A stretch of 64,000 nt of DNA from OMSK01 sp902492995 (GCA_902492995.1 CABUNR010000001.1:50316-114315), one strand, 5' to 3'; shown: positions 44,074-53,641, numbered from the stretch's first letter. Notes: generated by a model from the sequence alone, not told the origin. A program made the numbers and translations.

Positions 44074-45918
44074 ATGGATAAAATTAGAAAAGAATCTTTA
44101 AAAAATGAAAATATAAATGAATTAATAGAAATAATAGAACAAGCAATAGATAATTTTAATTATCAAGATAATATAGATGAAATAGAAAATATCGTAAAAA
44201 TATTACCAAAATATATAAAAAATAATAAAAAAGAAATAAGTGATAAATTAAATAAAATTCATCAACAAATAAAAATACATCTAGTTGAAAAACCTGGAAA
44301 TATAGATAAAACAAATCATAACTATAAAATATTAAAAAACATTATCAATGATATAGAAGAAATTCAAATGTCAATATTATATGATTATATAGATAAATAT
44401 GATGAGACAAAATATAAATTAATAGAATATATGATATTTGAAGTAAAAAATGTTGCTTTTGTTAAGGATGCTATTAAAAAATTTCCATATATTGTAAATA
44501 CATTTGATAAAAATAATAAAGCACTAATAGTAAGCATAATGGAAAAATATATAGATGAAGTTTTAAAATACTCCAAAAATAAGGAAATAGATAATATCAT
44601 ATATTATGATGAAATAATAAAGTGTTTTTTAGAATCACCAAAATTAATGTTTGATATAATAGATAAAAAACATTTATTACTACAAATAAAAGAAAAATTT
44701 AAATTAATCAAAACAGAGAAAGAAAGAAAAACATTTTATTTAAATATATTAATAGAAGAAATAGAAAATAAAGAACAGAATATCACAAATCCTTATTTAG
44801 AATATAAATATCATATAAAAACATATTTTAATGAAGCAATTAATAGTGAAACTAGAAAAATAATAGATAATTATAATTTAAAAAAAGAAAGAAAAATAAT
44901 AGATGATTATATACTAACATTTGATGGCTTAGATGCAAAAGAAATTGATGATGCACTTAGTATAGAAAAATTAAAAAACGGAAATTACAAATTAGGAGTT
45001 CATATTGCAGATCCAACTGCATTAATTGATAAAAAAAGTATAATATTTGAAGAAGCTGCTAAAAGAACTACATCAATTTATTTATCAGATAAAACATATT
45101 CAATGTTTCCAAATGAGCTTTCACTTGATTTATTAAATTTAAAAGAAGGAAATTATAGAAATGCCATATCATACTATTATGAGATAGATAAAACAGGAAA
45201 AGTAATAAAAAGTGAATTCATTAAAACAATAATAAAAGTAAATAAAAATATGACATATACTGAATTTAATAAAATATTATTATATGGTAGTGGTGATAAA
45301 AAATTAGAAGATACAATAAAAAATTTAAGTGATATATCCCCATTGCTTAATAAATATTATCAAGAAGATGAATTATATAATAAAATAAATAGAACAGAAA
45401 ATAATATAACCAATACAAATATAATAGGAGTATCAAAAAGTGAAAAAGTAGTTGAAAATACAATGGTTTTTAATAATTATATGGTCGCAAAATATTTTAA
45501 AGATAAAAAGTTACCATTTATATTTAGAAATCACATAATAGATGAAAATATGCAAAAAGAGTTAGATAGAATTAAAAAACATTTTTTAAATATAGAAGAT
45601 GAATATATTAAGTACATAGAAATGGTAAAAAATATATACCCTAAAGCCGAATATGGTATAAAATGCTTAGGACATTATGGGCTTGGAATAGAATGCTATT
45701 CACATATAACCAGTCCTCTTAGAAGATTTGCAGATGTAATAGCAATTATATGTTTAGATGAATTATATTTTAATAATTATGATATAAAAACAGTTCAAAA
45801 TGTAGAAAAATTGATATTAAAACATGCAGATAAAATTAATAAAAAAAGGACATCAATTGAAAAATTTGAAGTAACCTACGAGCAAAATAAAATTAAAAAT
45901 TTGACAAGACAAAATTAA
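44074..45918 (+). CDS. RNB-domain (RNase II/R-like) protein without the usual OB domains
   Basis: A 614-residue protein. The catalytic RNB core spans ~285-590: LTFDGLDAKEIDDALSIEKL (~281-300, with the Asp cluster that binds Mg2+), YKLGVHIADPTALIDKKSII, RTTSIYLSDKTYSMFPNELS and CYSHITSPLRRFADVIAI (~540-557, RNB C-terminal signature). The first ~270 residues are helical and Lys/Glu/Asn-rich and do not look like the cold-shock domains of RNase II/R. The chain ends right after the core, with no S1 domain. The family degrades RNA 3'-5'. RBS AGGAGA. Confidence 0.85.
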   Translation: MDKIRKESLKNENINELIEIIEQAIDNFNYQDNIDEIENIVKILPKYIKNNKKEISDKLNKIHQQIKIHLVEKPGNIDKTNHNYKILKNIINDIEEIQMSILYDYIDKYDETKYKLIEYMIFEVKNVAFVKDAIKKFPYIVNTFDKNNKALIVSIMEKYIDEVLKYSKNKEIDNIIYYDEIIKCFLESPKLMFDIIDKKHLLLQIKEKFKLIKTEKERKTFYLNILIEEIENKEQNITNPYLEYKYHIKTYFNEAINSETRKIIDNYNLKKERKIIDDYILTFDGLDAKEIDDALSIEKLKNGNYKLGVHIADPTALIDKKSIIFEEAAKRTTSIYLSDKTYSMFPNELSLDLLNLKEGNYRNAISYYYEIDKTGKVIKSEFIKTIIKVNKNMTYTEFNKILLYGSGDKKLEDTIKNLSDISPLLNKYYQEDELYNKINRTENNITNTNIIGVSKSEKVVENTMVFNNYMVAKYFKDKKLPFIFRNHIIDENMQKELDRIKKHFLNIEDEYIKYIEMVKNIYPKAEYGIKCLGHYGLGIECYSHITSPLRRFADVIAIICLDELYFNNYDIKTVQNVEKLILKHADKINKKRTSIEKFEVTYEQNKIKNLTRQN

Positions 45919-45966
45919 CATGATAGAATAACTTTACTTTTGCAAAAAAAGTGAGAGGTGAAAAAA

Positions 45967-46587
45967 GTGAAAGTAGACCAGAAAAAGGTTGCCCTGTTTT
46001 TAGTAGTTATGATAGATTTTATGATAGTATTTTTAGTAGGTGCAAAACTATTAAATCCAAAACAAAAAGTAAAAGCAAGTACACTAAAAATACCTACATT
46101 TTATAGTGAAAATGTAAAAATAATAAATCAAACTGCTGAAAAAGCAAATATACAAATAGAACAAGAAAAAAGAGCAGCAAGTATTGTATATGATAATATG
46201 ACAATAGACGAATTATCACAAAAATTAGAGAAATCATTAAATTCTAATTTAAAAGGGAAAGGAAAATTATTTGCAACCTATTCAATAGAATTAGGACTAG
46301 ATCCATATTTAGCGTTAGCAATTGTACTTCATGAAACAGGATGCTCATATAGTTGCAGCACACTTGTAAAAACACATTATAATTTAGGTGGATTAAAAGG
46401 TTCTAATGGAAAGTATATGTCATTTAATACGTTAGACGAAGGAATAAAAGGATATTTAAATATTTTATATAAAAACTATTATTCAAAAGGACTAACAACA
46501 CCAGAACTTATGAATCCAAAATATGCTGCAAGTACAACATGGGCAAGTAAAGTTAATTGGTATATACAAAAAATAAAGGCCAAATAG
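45967..46587 (+). CDS. Membrane-anchored glucosaminidase-like protein
   Basis: A 206-residue protein with an N-terminal membrane helix (~8-28) and a C-terminal glucosaminidase/lysozyme-like domain (~85-200). Seen: GKLFATYSIELGLDPYLALAI (~97-117), VLHETGCSYSCSTLVKTHYNLGG-type block (~118-140) with the candidate catalytic Glu in HETG, and FNTLDEGIKGYLNILYKNYY (~152-171). It probably cleaves peptidoglycan glycan strands or binds them. The start is GTG 45967, as AGAGGTG is six bases upstream; the earlier GTG lies within that site. A spacer of variable composition follows the helix. Confidence 0.85.
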   Translation: MKVDQKKVALFLVVMIDFMIVFLVGAKLLNPKQKVKASTLKIPTFYSENVKIINQTAEKANIQIEQEKRAASIVYDNMTIDELSQKLEKSLNSNLKGKGKLFATYSIELGLDPYLALAIVLHETGCSYSCSTLVKTHYNLGGLKGSNGKYMSFNTLDEGIKGYLNILYKNYYSKGLTTPELMNPKYAASTTWASKVNWYIQKIKAK

Positions 46588-46595
46588 GCCTTTTT
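46575..46595 (+). terminator. Terminator of the glucosaminidase-like gene
   Basis: AAAGGCC-AAATA-GGCCTTTTT, unusually GC-rich for this region. Confidence 0.9.
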
Positions 46596-46651
46596 AATTT
46601 ACAATTTAATATTAAAGTGATATTATTAATATAAATAAAAAGGAGAAAAAT

Positions 46652-47488
46652 ATGGAAGAAAAAAAAGAAAAAAATCATATGGATATTTTTACAAAAGGAT
46701 TTGTAAAACCTGCATATGAAACAGAAAAGATAGAAATAGAAGATGTAAATAACACAGATTTAAAAGCTGAATTACCTAATAAAAATATGGATAGTGAAGT
46801 TAAGAATATAGATAATAAAAATATAGTTAATGATGCTAAAAATATAAGTAAAAATGAAAAAAACATAGATAATAATATAAAATATAATAATATAGAAATG
46901 AAAGAGAAAGCTGATAAGCTAATAAAAGAATTAGAAGAGCAAGATACAGAAAGAGATAAAAAGAATAAAAAGAAAAAAAACAAAAAAAATATATTACTTA
47001 TAATAGGAATAATTATAGAAATTCTTGTAATATTATTCTTAATTTATATAAAATTTTTTAAAGAAACTTATAAAACTGTTTTAACATGTACTAACACATC
47101 TGAAAACACATCAAATAATTATATAATTATGACAAATAATGTCTATTATTTTGACAAAGAAAATAATGTGGCAAAAACAGATAATAGTATAATATATATT
47201 TTCAATGATAAAAAAGCATATGAAGAATATAAAACAACATATACAGACACAAATATAAAAAATTTTAGTGGAATAATGCAAAAAGATGTGTTTGATGATC
47301 AAAATTATGCTCACGAAAATAAAACAACATATACTTATAGTAAACTTAAAAAAAATAAAAATGTGAAAATAAAAGATAAATTGATGACAATAAGTGTTCC
47401 AAATAGAAAAGATGCAATAACAATATATATAGAAAGTTATGATAACGTAATAAAAACAAATGAAGAAATGGGTTTTACATGTGAATAA
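46652..47488 (+). CDS. Single-pass membrane protein with long cytosolic N-terminus (278 aa)
   Basis: I do not recognise this protein. Residues 1-110 are polar, Asn/Lys/Asp-rich and probably disordered, with an amphipathic Glu/Lys helix at ~83-100. KKKNKKNILLIIGIIIEILV (~106-125) begins the one membrane helix, with positive charges inside. The extracellular part (~135-278) is beta-rich and holds a Cys pair (Cys144, Cys277) that could form a disulphide. AAGGAGAA lies before the ATG. The design recalls membrane-anchored regulators of wall or division proteins, but nothing specific supports that. Confidence 0.65.
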   Translation: MEEKKEKNHMDIFTKGFVKPAYETEKIEIEDVNNTDLKAELPNKNMDSEVKNIDNKNIVNDAKNISKNEKNIDNNIKYNNIEMKEKADKLIKELEEQDTERDKKNKKKKNKKNILLIIGIIIEILVILFLIYIKFFKETYKTVLTCTNTSENTSNNYIIMTNNVYYFDKENNVAKTDNSIIYIFNDKKAYEEYKTTYTDTNIKNFSGIMQKDVFDDQNYAHENKTTYTYSKLKKNKNVKIKDKLMTISVPNRKDAITIYIESYDNVIKTNEEMGFTCE

Positions 47489-47501
47489 CTCATTTTTTTA
47501 T
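47465..47501 (+). terminator. Terminator after the 278-aa membrane protein
   Basis: Stem AATGGGTT/AACTCATT (one G-T pair), loop of ~14, then Ts; includes the last codons. Confidence 0.6.
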
Positions 47502-47548
47502 TGATTAAAAACAAGTAATGTGATAAAATTTCTATAGGAGGATTATAT

Positions 47549-48079
47549 ATGAATGCAGAAATAAAAGAAATATTGAAAAAATTATTAATATGTGCATATG
47601 TTATAATAGCATTACTAGTTATAAATACTATAATAGCATTTACATCAAATGTTGAGGTAACAAAAGATAATAATACAACTCAAACTACTGAAGGTGAAGA
47701 TAATACTGAATATGATGTTAGTATGTTTGATGCAGTTGATACTGCAAAAGCAATAGAATTATTTTCTTCAGAAGAAACACAAGTTATTTATATAGGAAGA
47801 TCAACTTGTGGATATTGTGTTAAATTCTTGCCAACATTACAACAAGCACAAAAAGAATATGGATATAAAACTAAATATTTAGATATTACAACTGTAACTG
47901 AAGACCAACAAAGTGAGTTATTAGCTAAGGATAATGATGAAAAATTCTTAGAAACAAATTTTGGCTCAACTCCAATGGTAATCTTAGTAAAAGATGGTAA
48001 AATTGTAGATGGATGGGTTGGATATGCTGAATATGATTCATTTACAAAATTCTTGGAAGAAAATGGATTTAAAAAATAA
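47549..48079 (+). CDS. Membrane-anchored thioredoxin-like protein
   Basis: A 176-residue protein. Helix at ~12-33 anchors it; residues ~35-62 form an acidic Thr-rich linker, and the rest is a thioredoxin fold with VIYIGRSTCGYCVKFLPTLQ (~83-102) carrying a C-G-Y-C active site, and FGSTPMVILVKDGKIVDGWV (~141-160) with the cis-Pro. It lies outside the membrane, so it should act on extracytoplasmic thiols or as a bacteriocin-transport accessory type reductase. AGGAGG precedes the ATG. A terminator follows and the flavoprotein gene starts 35 bases later. Confidence 0.88.
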   Translation: MNAEIKEILKKLLICAYVIIALLVINTIIAFTSNVEVTKDNNTTQTTEGEDNTEYDVSMFDAVDTAKAIELFSSEETQVIYIGRSTCGYCVKFLPTLQQAQKEYGYKTKYLDITTVTEDQQSELLAKDNDEKFLETNFGSTPMVILVKDGKIVDGWVGYAEYDSFTKFLEENGFKK

Positions 48080-48104
48080 AATTAAGCATATGCTTAATTT
48101 TTTT
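48078..48104 (+). terminator. Terminator of the thioredoxin-like gene
   Basis: The perfect palindrome AAATTAAGCATATGCTTAATTT followed by Ts. Confidence 0.85.
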
Positions 48105-48114
48105 AGGAGGATAT

Positions 48115-49485
48115 ATGAAAAAATATGAAACTATAATAATAGGCTGTGGACCAGCAGGTATATTTACAGCTCTTGAACTTTTAAAGAATAAGCCAGATAT
48201 GAAAATAATAATGTTTGATAAAGGCAACAATATAAAGGTTAGAAAATGCCCAAAATCAAAGACAATAAATTGTGTATCATGCAAGCCATGTAATATATCA
48301 TGCGGTTTTGGTGGAGCTGGTGCCTTTTCTGATGGAAAACTTAGTTTATCAAAAGATGTAGGTGGATGGCTTGAAGATTATGTAGGAAGTGAAAAACTAA
48401 ATAAACTTATAAAATATGTAGATGATATTTATTTAGAATACGGAGGAGACAAGGAAATATCATATAATGAGGAATTTGCAAACAAATTTGATTACGAATG
48501 TAGTAAATATGGATTAAAATTTGTTAAATGCCCTATAAGACATTTAGGAACAGAGAAAAGTGCAAAAATAATGGAAGATATGTATGACTACATAATAAGC
48601 CATAAAAGCGTTGAAATTGTAACAAATAAAGAAATAGAAAAAATAGATATGTTAAACAAAATAGTAACTTTACATAATGAGCAATATTATGGTGATAATA
48701 TTGTACTAGCTGTCGGTAGAAGTGGCTCAGAATGGTTAATAAATCAATGCAAAGAAAATGAAATAAAAACAACTAATAACCAAGTTGATATTGGCGTCAG
48801 AGTAGAACTTCCAAGATCAATAACAGATTTTTTAACAAACGGGCTATATGAATTTAAAATATATAATGTATCTAAAACAACAGAAAACGTAGTAAGAACG
48901 TTTTGCATGAATCCTGGCGGATTTGTATCCCAAGAAAATTATGATAATAATTTAGCAGTAGTAAATGGGCATAGTTATCATGATATTAAAAGTAGTAATA
49001 CAAATTTTGCTCTTCTTGTATCATCAAAATTTACAGAACCATTTAATGAACCAATTACTTATGGCAAATATATTGCTAGACTTTCTAATATGTTAACAGG
49101 TGGTAAAATAATGGTTCAAAGACTAAAAGATTTAAAAAATGGAAAAAGATCAACTTATGATAGAATAAAAAAATTATCATATACACCAACACTAAAAGAT
49201 GCGGTTCCAGGAGATCTATCTTATGTTTTACCTTCAAGAATAGTAAATGCATTATTAGAAACATTTGATGAGTTAGAACATGTTTGTCCAGGTATATCAG
49301 GTAGAGATACAATTCTTTATGGTGTAGAAGTAAAATTTTATTCTGCAAAAATAGAAGTAAATAATGAGTTAAAAACAAAGTATGAAGGAATTTATGCAAT
49401 TGGTGATGGAGCCGGAATTACAAGAGGCTTAATGCAAGCATCAATAAGTGGTGTAATAGCAGCACAAAGTATATTAAAAAACTAA
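48115..49485 (+). CDS. NAD(P)/FAD-dependent oxidoreductase (COG2509-like)
   Basis: A 456-residue flavoprotein. Seen: the dinucleotide site ETIIIGCGPAGIFTALELLK (~4-23), a Cys-rich region RKCPKSKTINCVSCKPCNI (~42-60) with CGFGGAGAFSDGKLSLSKDV (~62-81), a second FAD-contacting DNIVLAVGRSGSEWL (~194-208), and the C-terminal IYAIGDGAGITRGLMQASIS (~426-445). The C-x(n)-C cluster may bind a metal or form a redox site. It fits the uncharacterised FAD-dependent dehydrogenase family. The substrate is unknown. RBS AGGAGG is six bases away and the gene closes with its own terminator. Confidence 0.88.
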   Translation: MKKYETIIIGCGPAGIFTALELLKNKPDMKIIMFDKGNNIKVRKCPKSKTINCVSCKPCNISCGFGGAGAFSDGKLSLSKDVGGWLEDYVGSEKLNKLIKYVDDIYLEYGGDKEISYNEEFANKFDYECSKYGLKFVKCPIRHLGTEKSAKIMEDMYDYIISHKSVEIVTNKEIEKIDMLNKIVTLHNEQYYGDNIVLAVGRSGSEWLINQCKENEIKTTNNQVDIGVRVELPRSITDFLTNGLYEFKIYNVSKTTENVVRTFCMNPGGFVSQENYDNNLAVVNGHSYHDIKSSNTNFALLVSSKFTEPFNEPITYGKYIARLSNMLTGGKIMVQRLKDLKNGKRSTYDRIKKLSYTPTLKDAVPGDLSYVLPSRIVNALLETFDELEHVCPGISGRDTILYGVEVKFYSAKIEVNNELKTKYEGIYAIGDGAGITRGLMQASISGVIAAQSILKN

Positions 49486-49501
49486 ATTTTTAGTTTTTTT
49501 T
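49476..49501 (+). terminator. Terminator of the flavoprotein gene
   Basis: Stem AAAAACTAAA/TAGTTTTT, T-rich loop and tail. Confidence 0.75.
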
Positions 49502-49530
49502 AAAAAAATAAAAAAATTTTAAAAAAAGTA

Positions 49531-49559
49531 TTGCAACTTAGCATAAAATATTATATAAT
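49531..49559 (+). promoter_or_regulatory. Promoter of the five-tRNA operon
   Basis: TTGCAA (49531-49536), 17 bp, TATAAT (49554-49559), 34 bases before the first tRNA. Confidence 0.7.
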
Positions 49560-49592
49560 TATTCGTGTCAACGCATAGTGTTGATATGGAAT

Positions 49593-49681
49593 GCCTGAGT
49601 GGCGAAATTGGTAGACGCACAGGACTTAAAATCCTGCGGGAGTCAAATCCCGTGCCGGTTCAAGTCCGGCCTTAGGCACCA
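49593..49681 (+). tRNA. tRNA-Leu, anticodon TAA
   Basis: Class II tRNA with a long variable arm (GCGGGAGTCAAATCCCGT region). Acceptor GCCTGAG/CTTAGGC, anticodon loop CTTAAAA, encoded CCA. Confidence 0.97.
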
Positions 49682-49692
49682 TTTCTTTTTTT

Positions 49693-49783
49693 GGAGAAAT
49701 ACCCAAGTGGTTGAAGGGACCGGTCTTGAAAACCGGCAGGCCGCGCGAGCGACGCTAGGGTTCAAATCCCTATTTCTCCGCCA
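49693..49783 (+). tRNA. tRNA-Ser, anticodon TGA
   Basis: Class II tRNA; acceptor GGAGAAA/TTTCTCC, anticodon stem CCGGT/ACCGG with loop CTTGAAA, a long variable arm and encoded CCA after G73. Confidence 0.97.
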
Positions 49784-49796
49784 TCATTTTTTATAT

Positions 49797-49873
49797 CGCG
49801 GAATGGAGCAGCTTGGTAGCTCGCCGGGCTCATAACCCGGAGGTCGTTGGTTCAAATCCATCTTCCGCAACCA
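49797..49873 (+). tRNA. Initiator tRNA-fMet, anticodon CAT
   Basis: CGCGGAA/TTCCGCA acceptor with the unpaired C1-A72 end and three G-C pairs at the base of the anticodon stem (CCGGG/CCCGG around CTCATAA), both diagnostic of the initiator. CCA encoded. Confidence 0.97.
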
Positions 49874-49876
49874 TAT

Positions 49877-49952
49877 GGTCCCGTGGTGTAGCGGTTATCA
49901 CGTCTGCCTGTCACGCAGAAGATCGCGAGTTCGATTCTCGTCGGGACCGCCA
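49877..49952 (+). tRNA. tRNA-Asp, anticodon GTC
   Basis: Acceptor GGTCCCG/CGGGACC, anticodon loop CTGTCAC in a TCTGC/GCAGA stem, T-loop TTCGATT, encoded CCA. Confidence 0.97.
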
Positions 49953-49965
49953 TTTTTTTTATTTT

Positions 49966-50041
49966 GGCTCTGTAGCTCAGTCGGTAGAGCAAGGGACTGA
50001 AAATCCCTGTGTCGGTGGTTCGATTCCACTCGGAGCCACCA
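49966..50041 (+). tRNA. tRNA-Phe, anticodon GAA
   Basis: Acceptor GGCTCTG/CGGAGCC, anticodon loop CTGAAAA in an AGGGA/TCCCT stem, T-loop TTCGATT, A73 and encoded CCA. Confidence 0.97.
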
Positions 50042-50054
50042 GAGTGTGGATAAA

Positions 50055-50079
50055 AGGTTAGATTATCTAACTTTTTTTG
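50055..50079 (+). terminator. Terminator of the tRNA operon
   Basis: Stem GTTAGAT/ATCTAAC and seven Ts. Confidence 0.85.
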
Positions 50080-50163
50080 TCGTCAAATAAAGGTAAACTA
50101 ATTTATTTTAATTATGAAATAAACAAAAAATGATGTATAATAAAACAAGATAGGAGAAATATC

Positions 50164-50988
50164 ATGGGACAAACATATTACGATATATTAAAAGTTAGGC
50201 AAGATGCTACATTAGAACAAATCAAAAAAGCATATAGAAATATTATGAAATTAGTTCATCCAGATCAAAATGTTACAACAGTAGATTTAGAAACATCAAA
50301 AAAAATAAATGAAGCATATCAAACATTAAGAAACGAAAGTAGTAGAAGAAAATATGATGAAAAAATTGAAAATATTAGAAAAAACGAAACGCCAGAAATA
50401 TTAAAACAACAAATAGAAGAAAAACTAAAAAGTGAGTGGTTTAAAGAACTATTTAATGAAAAATATAATTCAAATAATAGTATTGTATATTTAAGAAATT
50501 TTTATAATAATGTTATTAATAATAAAAACTATAATATAAGTAATGTATTAAAAGAAAGATTGTCCAAATTAATACTTATTGAAAAAATGACAAAATATGA
50601 GGTCCAAAGATATAATAATATTACAGAAGATATACAAACAATAACAAGTAATGAAAAAGAATCTGTACAAGCATTAGAATCAGAAACACCATTAAAAATA
50701 GAAAAACAAGAATCTGTAAATCCTATCATGTGGATTAATACTTATGCGAAAAATTTATCTGAACAATTTAAAGAAGATAAATCAATCCCTACAAGCATTG
50801 TAGAAGAAATAGTAGGATATGTAATAAATTTAAAAAATGAATTAATATCACTTCTTCCATATTATTCAGAGCACCCAGAAAAATTAGAAGAAGTAAAAGG
50901 CAATATAATTAAATTAGTAGAAAGAAAAAAACAAGAATTATTAAATAAAGATACAGAAAAAGATATAGAAGAATCAAAAGTTTTATAA
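50164..50988 (+). CDS. J-domain co-chaperone-like protein
   Basis: A 274-residue protein with an N-terminal J domain (residues ~3-66): YYDILKVRQDATLEQIKKAY, the HPD loop in KLVHPDQN (~33-40) and INEAYQTLRNESSRRKYDEK. The remaining ~200 residues are helical and charged with no Gly/Phe linker or zinc finger, so this is a class C J protein rather than DnaJ itself. It would stimulate a DnaK ATPase towards some specific client. TAGGAGAAAT lies before the ATG and a strong terminator follows, so it is a single unit between the tRNA operon and secA. Confidence 0.9.
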   Translation: MGQTYYDILKVRQDATLEQIKKAYRNIMKLVHPDQNVTTVDLETSKKINEAYQTLRNESSRRKYDEKIENIRKNETPEILKQQIEEKLKSEWFKELFNEKYNSNNSIVYLRNFYNNVINNKNYNISNVLKERLSKLILIEKMTKYEVQRYNNITEDIQTITSNEKESVQALESETPLKIEKQESVNPIMWINTYAKNLSEQFKEDKSIPTSIVEEIVGYVINLKNELISLLPYYSEHPEKLEEVKGNIIKLVERKKQELLNKDTEKDIEESKVL

Positions 50989-51013
50989 AATAGTAAAAAA
51001 TACTATTTTTTTT
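50987..51013 (+). terminator. Terminator of the J-domain gene
   Basis: Stem AAAATAGTA/TACTATTTT with a short A-rich loop and T run. Confidence 0.8.
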
Positions 51014-51107
51014 ATTATAAAAATTATAATAAAAGTTAAAATTCCTAGTAATTTTAAATATTTTTTGATAAAATAGTATATGTATAAACATGGAAGGAGA
51101 TCATGAT

Positions 51108-53600
51108 ATGAAATTATTTAAGAAATTATTTGATCATGAATATAAAGAATTAGAAAAATTTAAAAAAATTGCTGATGAAATTGTCGCATTAGATGAGGAA
51201 ATGACAAAATTATCAGATGAAGAATTAAAGGGAAAAACAGCTGAATTTAAGAAAAGATTAAGTGAAGGAGAAACTTTAGAAGATATTAAAGTTGAAGCAT
51301 TTGCTGTAGTTAGAGAAGCCGCATATCGTGTAATTGGCGAAAAACCTTTTTATGTTCAAATATTAGGTGGACTTGCAATCCATTACGGAAATATAGCAGA
51401 AATGCGTACTGGTGAAGGAAAAACATTAACTTCTACAATGCCTGCTTATTTAAATGCCTTAGAAGGTAAAGGGGTTCATATTGTAACAGTTAATGAATAT
51501 CTAGCAGGAAGAGATGCTGAATGGATGGGCAGCATTTATAGATTCTTAGGATTAACAGTAGGAGTGAATCTAAGAGAACAATCAGCTAAAGAAAAACAAG
51601 AAGTATATAATTGTGATATTACATATTCAACAAACAATGAAATCGGTTTTGACTATTTAAGGGATAACATGGTTGTTAATGCTAAAGATAGAGTTCAAAG
51701 ACCACTTAATTTTGCTATAGTAGATGAAGTGGATTCTATATTGATAGATGAAGCAAGAACTCCACTTATAATATCTGGAGGACATCAACAAGCAGCAAAT
51801 TTGTATATAGAAGCCGATAAATTTGCTAAAACATTAAAAGAAGACGATGGTTACATATATGATGAAAAAACAAAAGCAGTTGTTCTTGATGAGAAAGGAA
51901 TAAAAGCAGGAGAAAAATTCTTTAAAGTAAAAAACTTATATGATATAGATAATACAAATTTAGTACATTATATTAATCAAGCATTAAAAGCAAACTTTAG
52001 TATGAAATGTGACTTTGATTATGTAGTAAAAGATGGACAAATTTTAATTGTAGATCAATTTACTGGTCGTTTAATGCAAGGAAGAAGTTATTCTGATGGA
52101 CTTCATCAAGCAATTCAAGCAAAAGAAGGAGTTGCTATTGAACAAGAAACTAAAACATTAGCAACAATAACTTTCCAAAATTTATTTAGAATGTATGAAA
52201 AATTGTCAGGAATGACAGGAACTGCAAAAACAGAAGAAGAAGAATTTAGAGATATATATAATATGTATGTTATTGAAATACCAACTAATAAACCAGTTGC
52301 AAGAGTTGATTATGGGGATTTAATATTCGCAACAAAAGCAGGTAAATATAAAGCAATAATAAATGAAATTAAAGAACGTCATGCAACAGGTCAACCAATA
52401 CTTGTTGGTACAGTAGCAGTTGAAACAAGTGAACTTTTAAGTTCAATGCTAAAAAAAGAGGGAATAAAACACGAAGTATTAAATGCTAAAAATAATGCAA
52501 GAGAAGCAGAAATCATTGCAAAAGCAGGAGAAAAAGGTGCGGTTACAATCGCAACAAATATGGCTGGACGTGGAACTGACATTAAATTAACAGAAGAGGT
52601 AAAAGAATTAGGTGGTTTATGTGTAATCGGTACAGAAAGACATGAATCAAGACGTATTGATAATCAATTAAGAGGTCGTTCAGGGCGTCAAGGAGATCCA
52701 GGATTCTCACAATTCTGCGTTTCATTTGAAGATGATTTAATGGTCAGATTTGGTACAGATAGAGCAAAGGCATTACTTCAAAGAATTGGCTTTAATGATG
52801 ATATGTCAATTAGAAATAAAATGATATCAAAATCAATTGAATCTGCTCAAACTACAGTAGAAGGAAATAACTTTGATACTCGTAAAGCATTACTTCAATA
52901 TGATGATGTTATCAACCAACAAAGAGAATATATATATGATAGAAGAAATGAAATATTAGATTCAATATCAATTCATGACACAATTTTAAAAACATTAAAA
53001 GATTTCTCTCATGATTTAGTTTATAGTCATATTCCTCCAGAAGGATATTTAACTGAACTAGATTATAGTGAAATAATAGAATTTTTAAATAATGATATTC
53101 TAAGAAATGAAATTAAATTTGAAGATATTTGTGAAATGAAAGAAGAAGAATTAGAAAAATACATTTATGATATTGTAGAAAAAGAATATAATAACAAACT
53201 AAAAGATATACCAACTGAAATAGCAAATGAATTCGAAAAAGCAATATCTTTAAGAGTTATTGATACACATTGGATGGAACACATTAATACAATGGATCAT
53301 TTAAGAGAAGGTATAGGTCTTCGTGGATATGCTCAAGAAAATCCACTTAGAGCATATACTACAGAAGGATTTGCATTATATGAAGAAATGTTAAGTACAA
53401 TTGATAAAGAAACTGCAATGTATTTACTTAAGGCTGAAATAAGACAAAATATAGAAAGAAAGCAAGTCGTTAAGGGTGAAGCAAAAGGAGATAGAAACAA
53501 GACAAAAAAAGCTGAACCAAAAAAAGTAACAAAGATTGGAAGAAATGAACCTTGTCCATGTGGCAGTGGACGCAAGTATAAAATGTGCCACGGTAAATAA
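51108..53600 (+). CDS. secA: Preprotein translocase ATPase SecA
   Basis: An 830-residue motor of the Sec pathway. Seen: MRTGEGKTLTSTMPAYLNAL (~98-117, Walker A), VDEVDSILIDEARTPLIISG (~205-224, Walker B/DEAD), LSGMTGTAKTEEEEF (~364), TIATNMAGRGTDIKL (~482), RRIDNQLRGRSGRQGDPG (~515-532), and the C-terminal zinc SEC-C motif NEPCPCGSGRKYKMCHGK. A six-residue longer frame is rejected because AAGGAGA is seven bases before ATG 51108. Normal length; transcribed alone with a terminator. It is followed not by prfB but by the phosphorylase gene and mobile element. Confidence 0.98.
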   Translation: MKLFKKLFDHEYKELEKFKKIADEIVALDEEMTKLSDEELKGKTAEFKKRLSEGETLEDIKVEAFAVVREAAYRVIGEKPFYVQILGGLAIHYGNIAEMRTGEGKTLTSTMPAYLNALEGKGVHIVTVNEYLAGRDAEWMGSIYRFLGLTVGVNLREQSAKEKQEVYNCDITYSTNNEIGFDYLRDNMVVNAKDRVQRPLNFAIVDEVDSILIDEARTPLIISGGHQQAANLYIEADKFAKTLKEDDGYIYDEKTKAVVLDEKGIKAGEKFFKVKNLYDIDNTNLVHYINQALKANFSMKCDFDYVVKDGQILIVDQFTGRLMQGRSYSDGLHQAIQAKEGVAIEQETKTLATITFQNLFRMYEKLSGMTGTAKTEEEEFRDIYNMYVIEIPTNKPVARVDYGDLIFATKAGKYKAIINEIKERHATGQPILVGTVAVETSELLSSMLKKEGIKHEVLNAKNNAREAEIIAKAGEKGAVTIATNMAGRGTDIKLTEEVKELGGLCVIGTERHESRRIDNQLRGRSGRQGDPGFSQFCVSFEDDLMVRFGTDRAKALLQRIGFNDDMSIRNKMISKSIESAQTTVEGNNFDTRKALLQYDDVINQQREYIYDRRNEILDSISIHDTILKTLKDFSHDLVYSHIPPEGYLTELDYSEIIEFLNNDILRNEIKFEDICEMKEEELEKYIYDIVEKEYNNKLKDIPTEIANEFEKAISLRVIDTHWMEHINTMDHLREGIGLRGYAQENPLRAYTTEGFALYEEMLSTIDKETAMYLLKAEIRQNIERKQVVKGEAKGDRNKTKKAEPKKVTKIGRNEPCPCGSGRKYKMCHGK

Positions 53601-53641
53601 GCCTGCAAACCCGTATAAATAAAGGGATTGCGGGCTTTTTG
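53599..53641 (+). terminator. Terminator of secA
   Basis: Stem AAGCCTGCAAACCC/GGGATTGCGGGCTT with one mismatch, then a T run. Confidence 0.85.

Noticed and set aside
49599..50061. Two ORFs of 78 and 82 codons
   Set aside because: They cover the five tRNA genes and are translated tRNA sequence.
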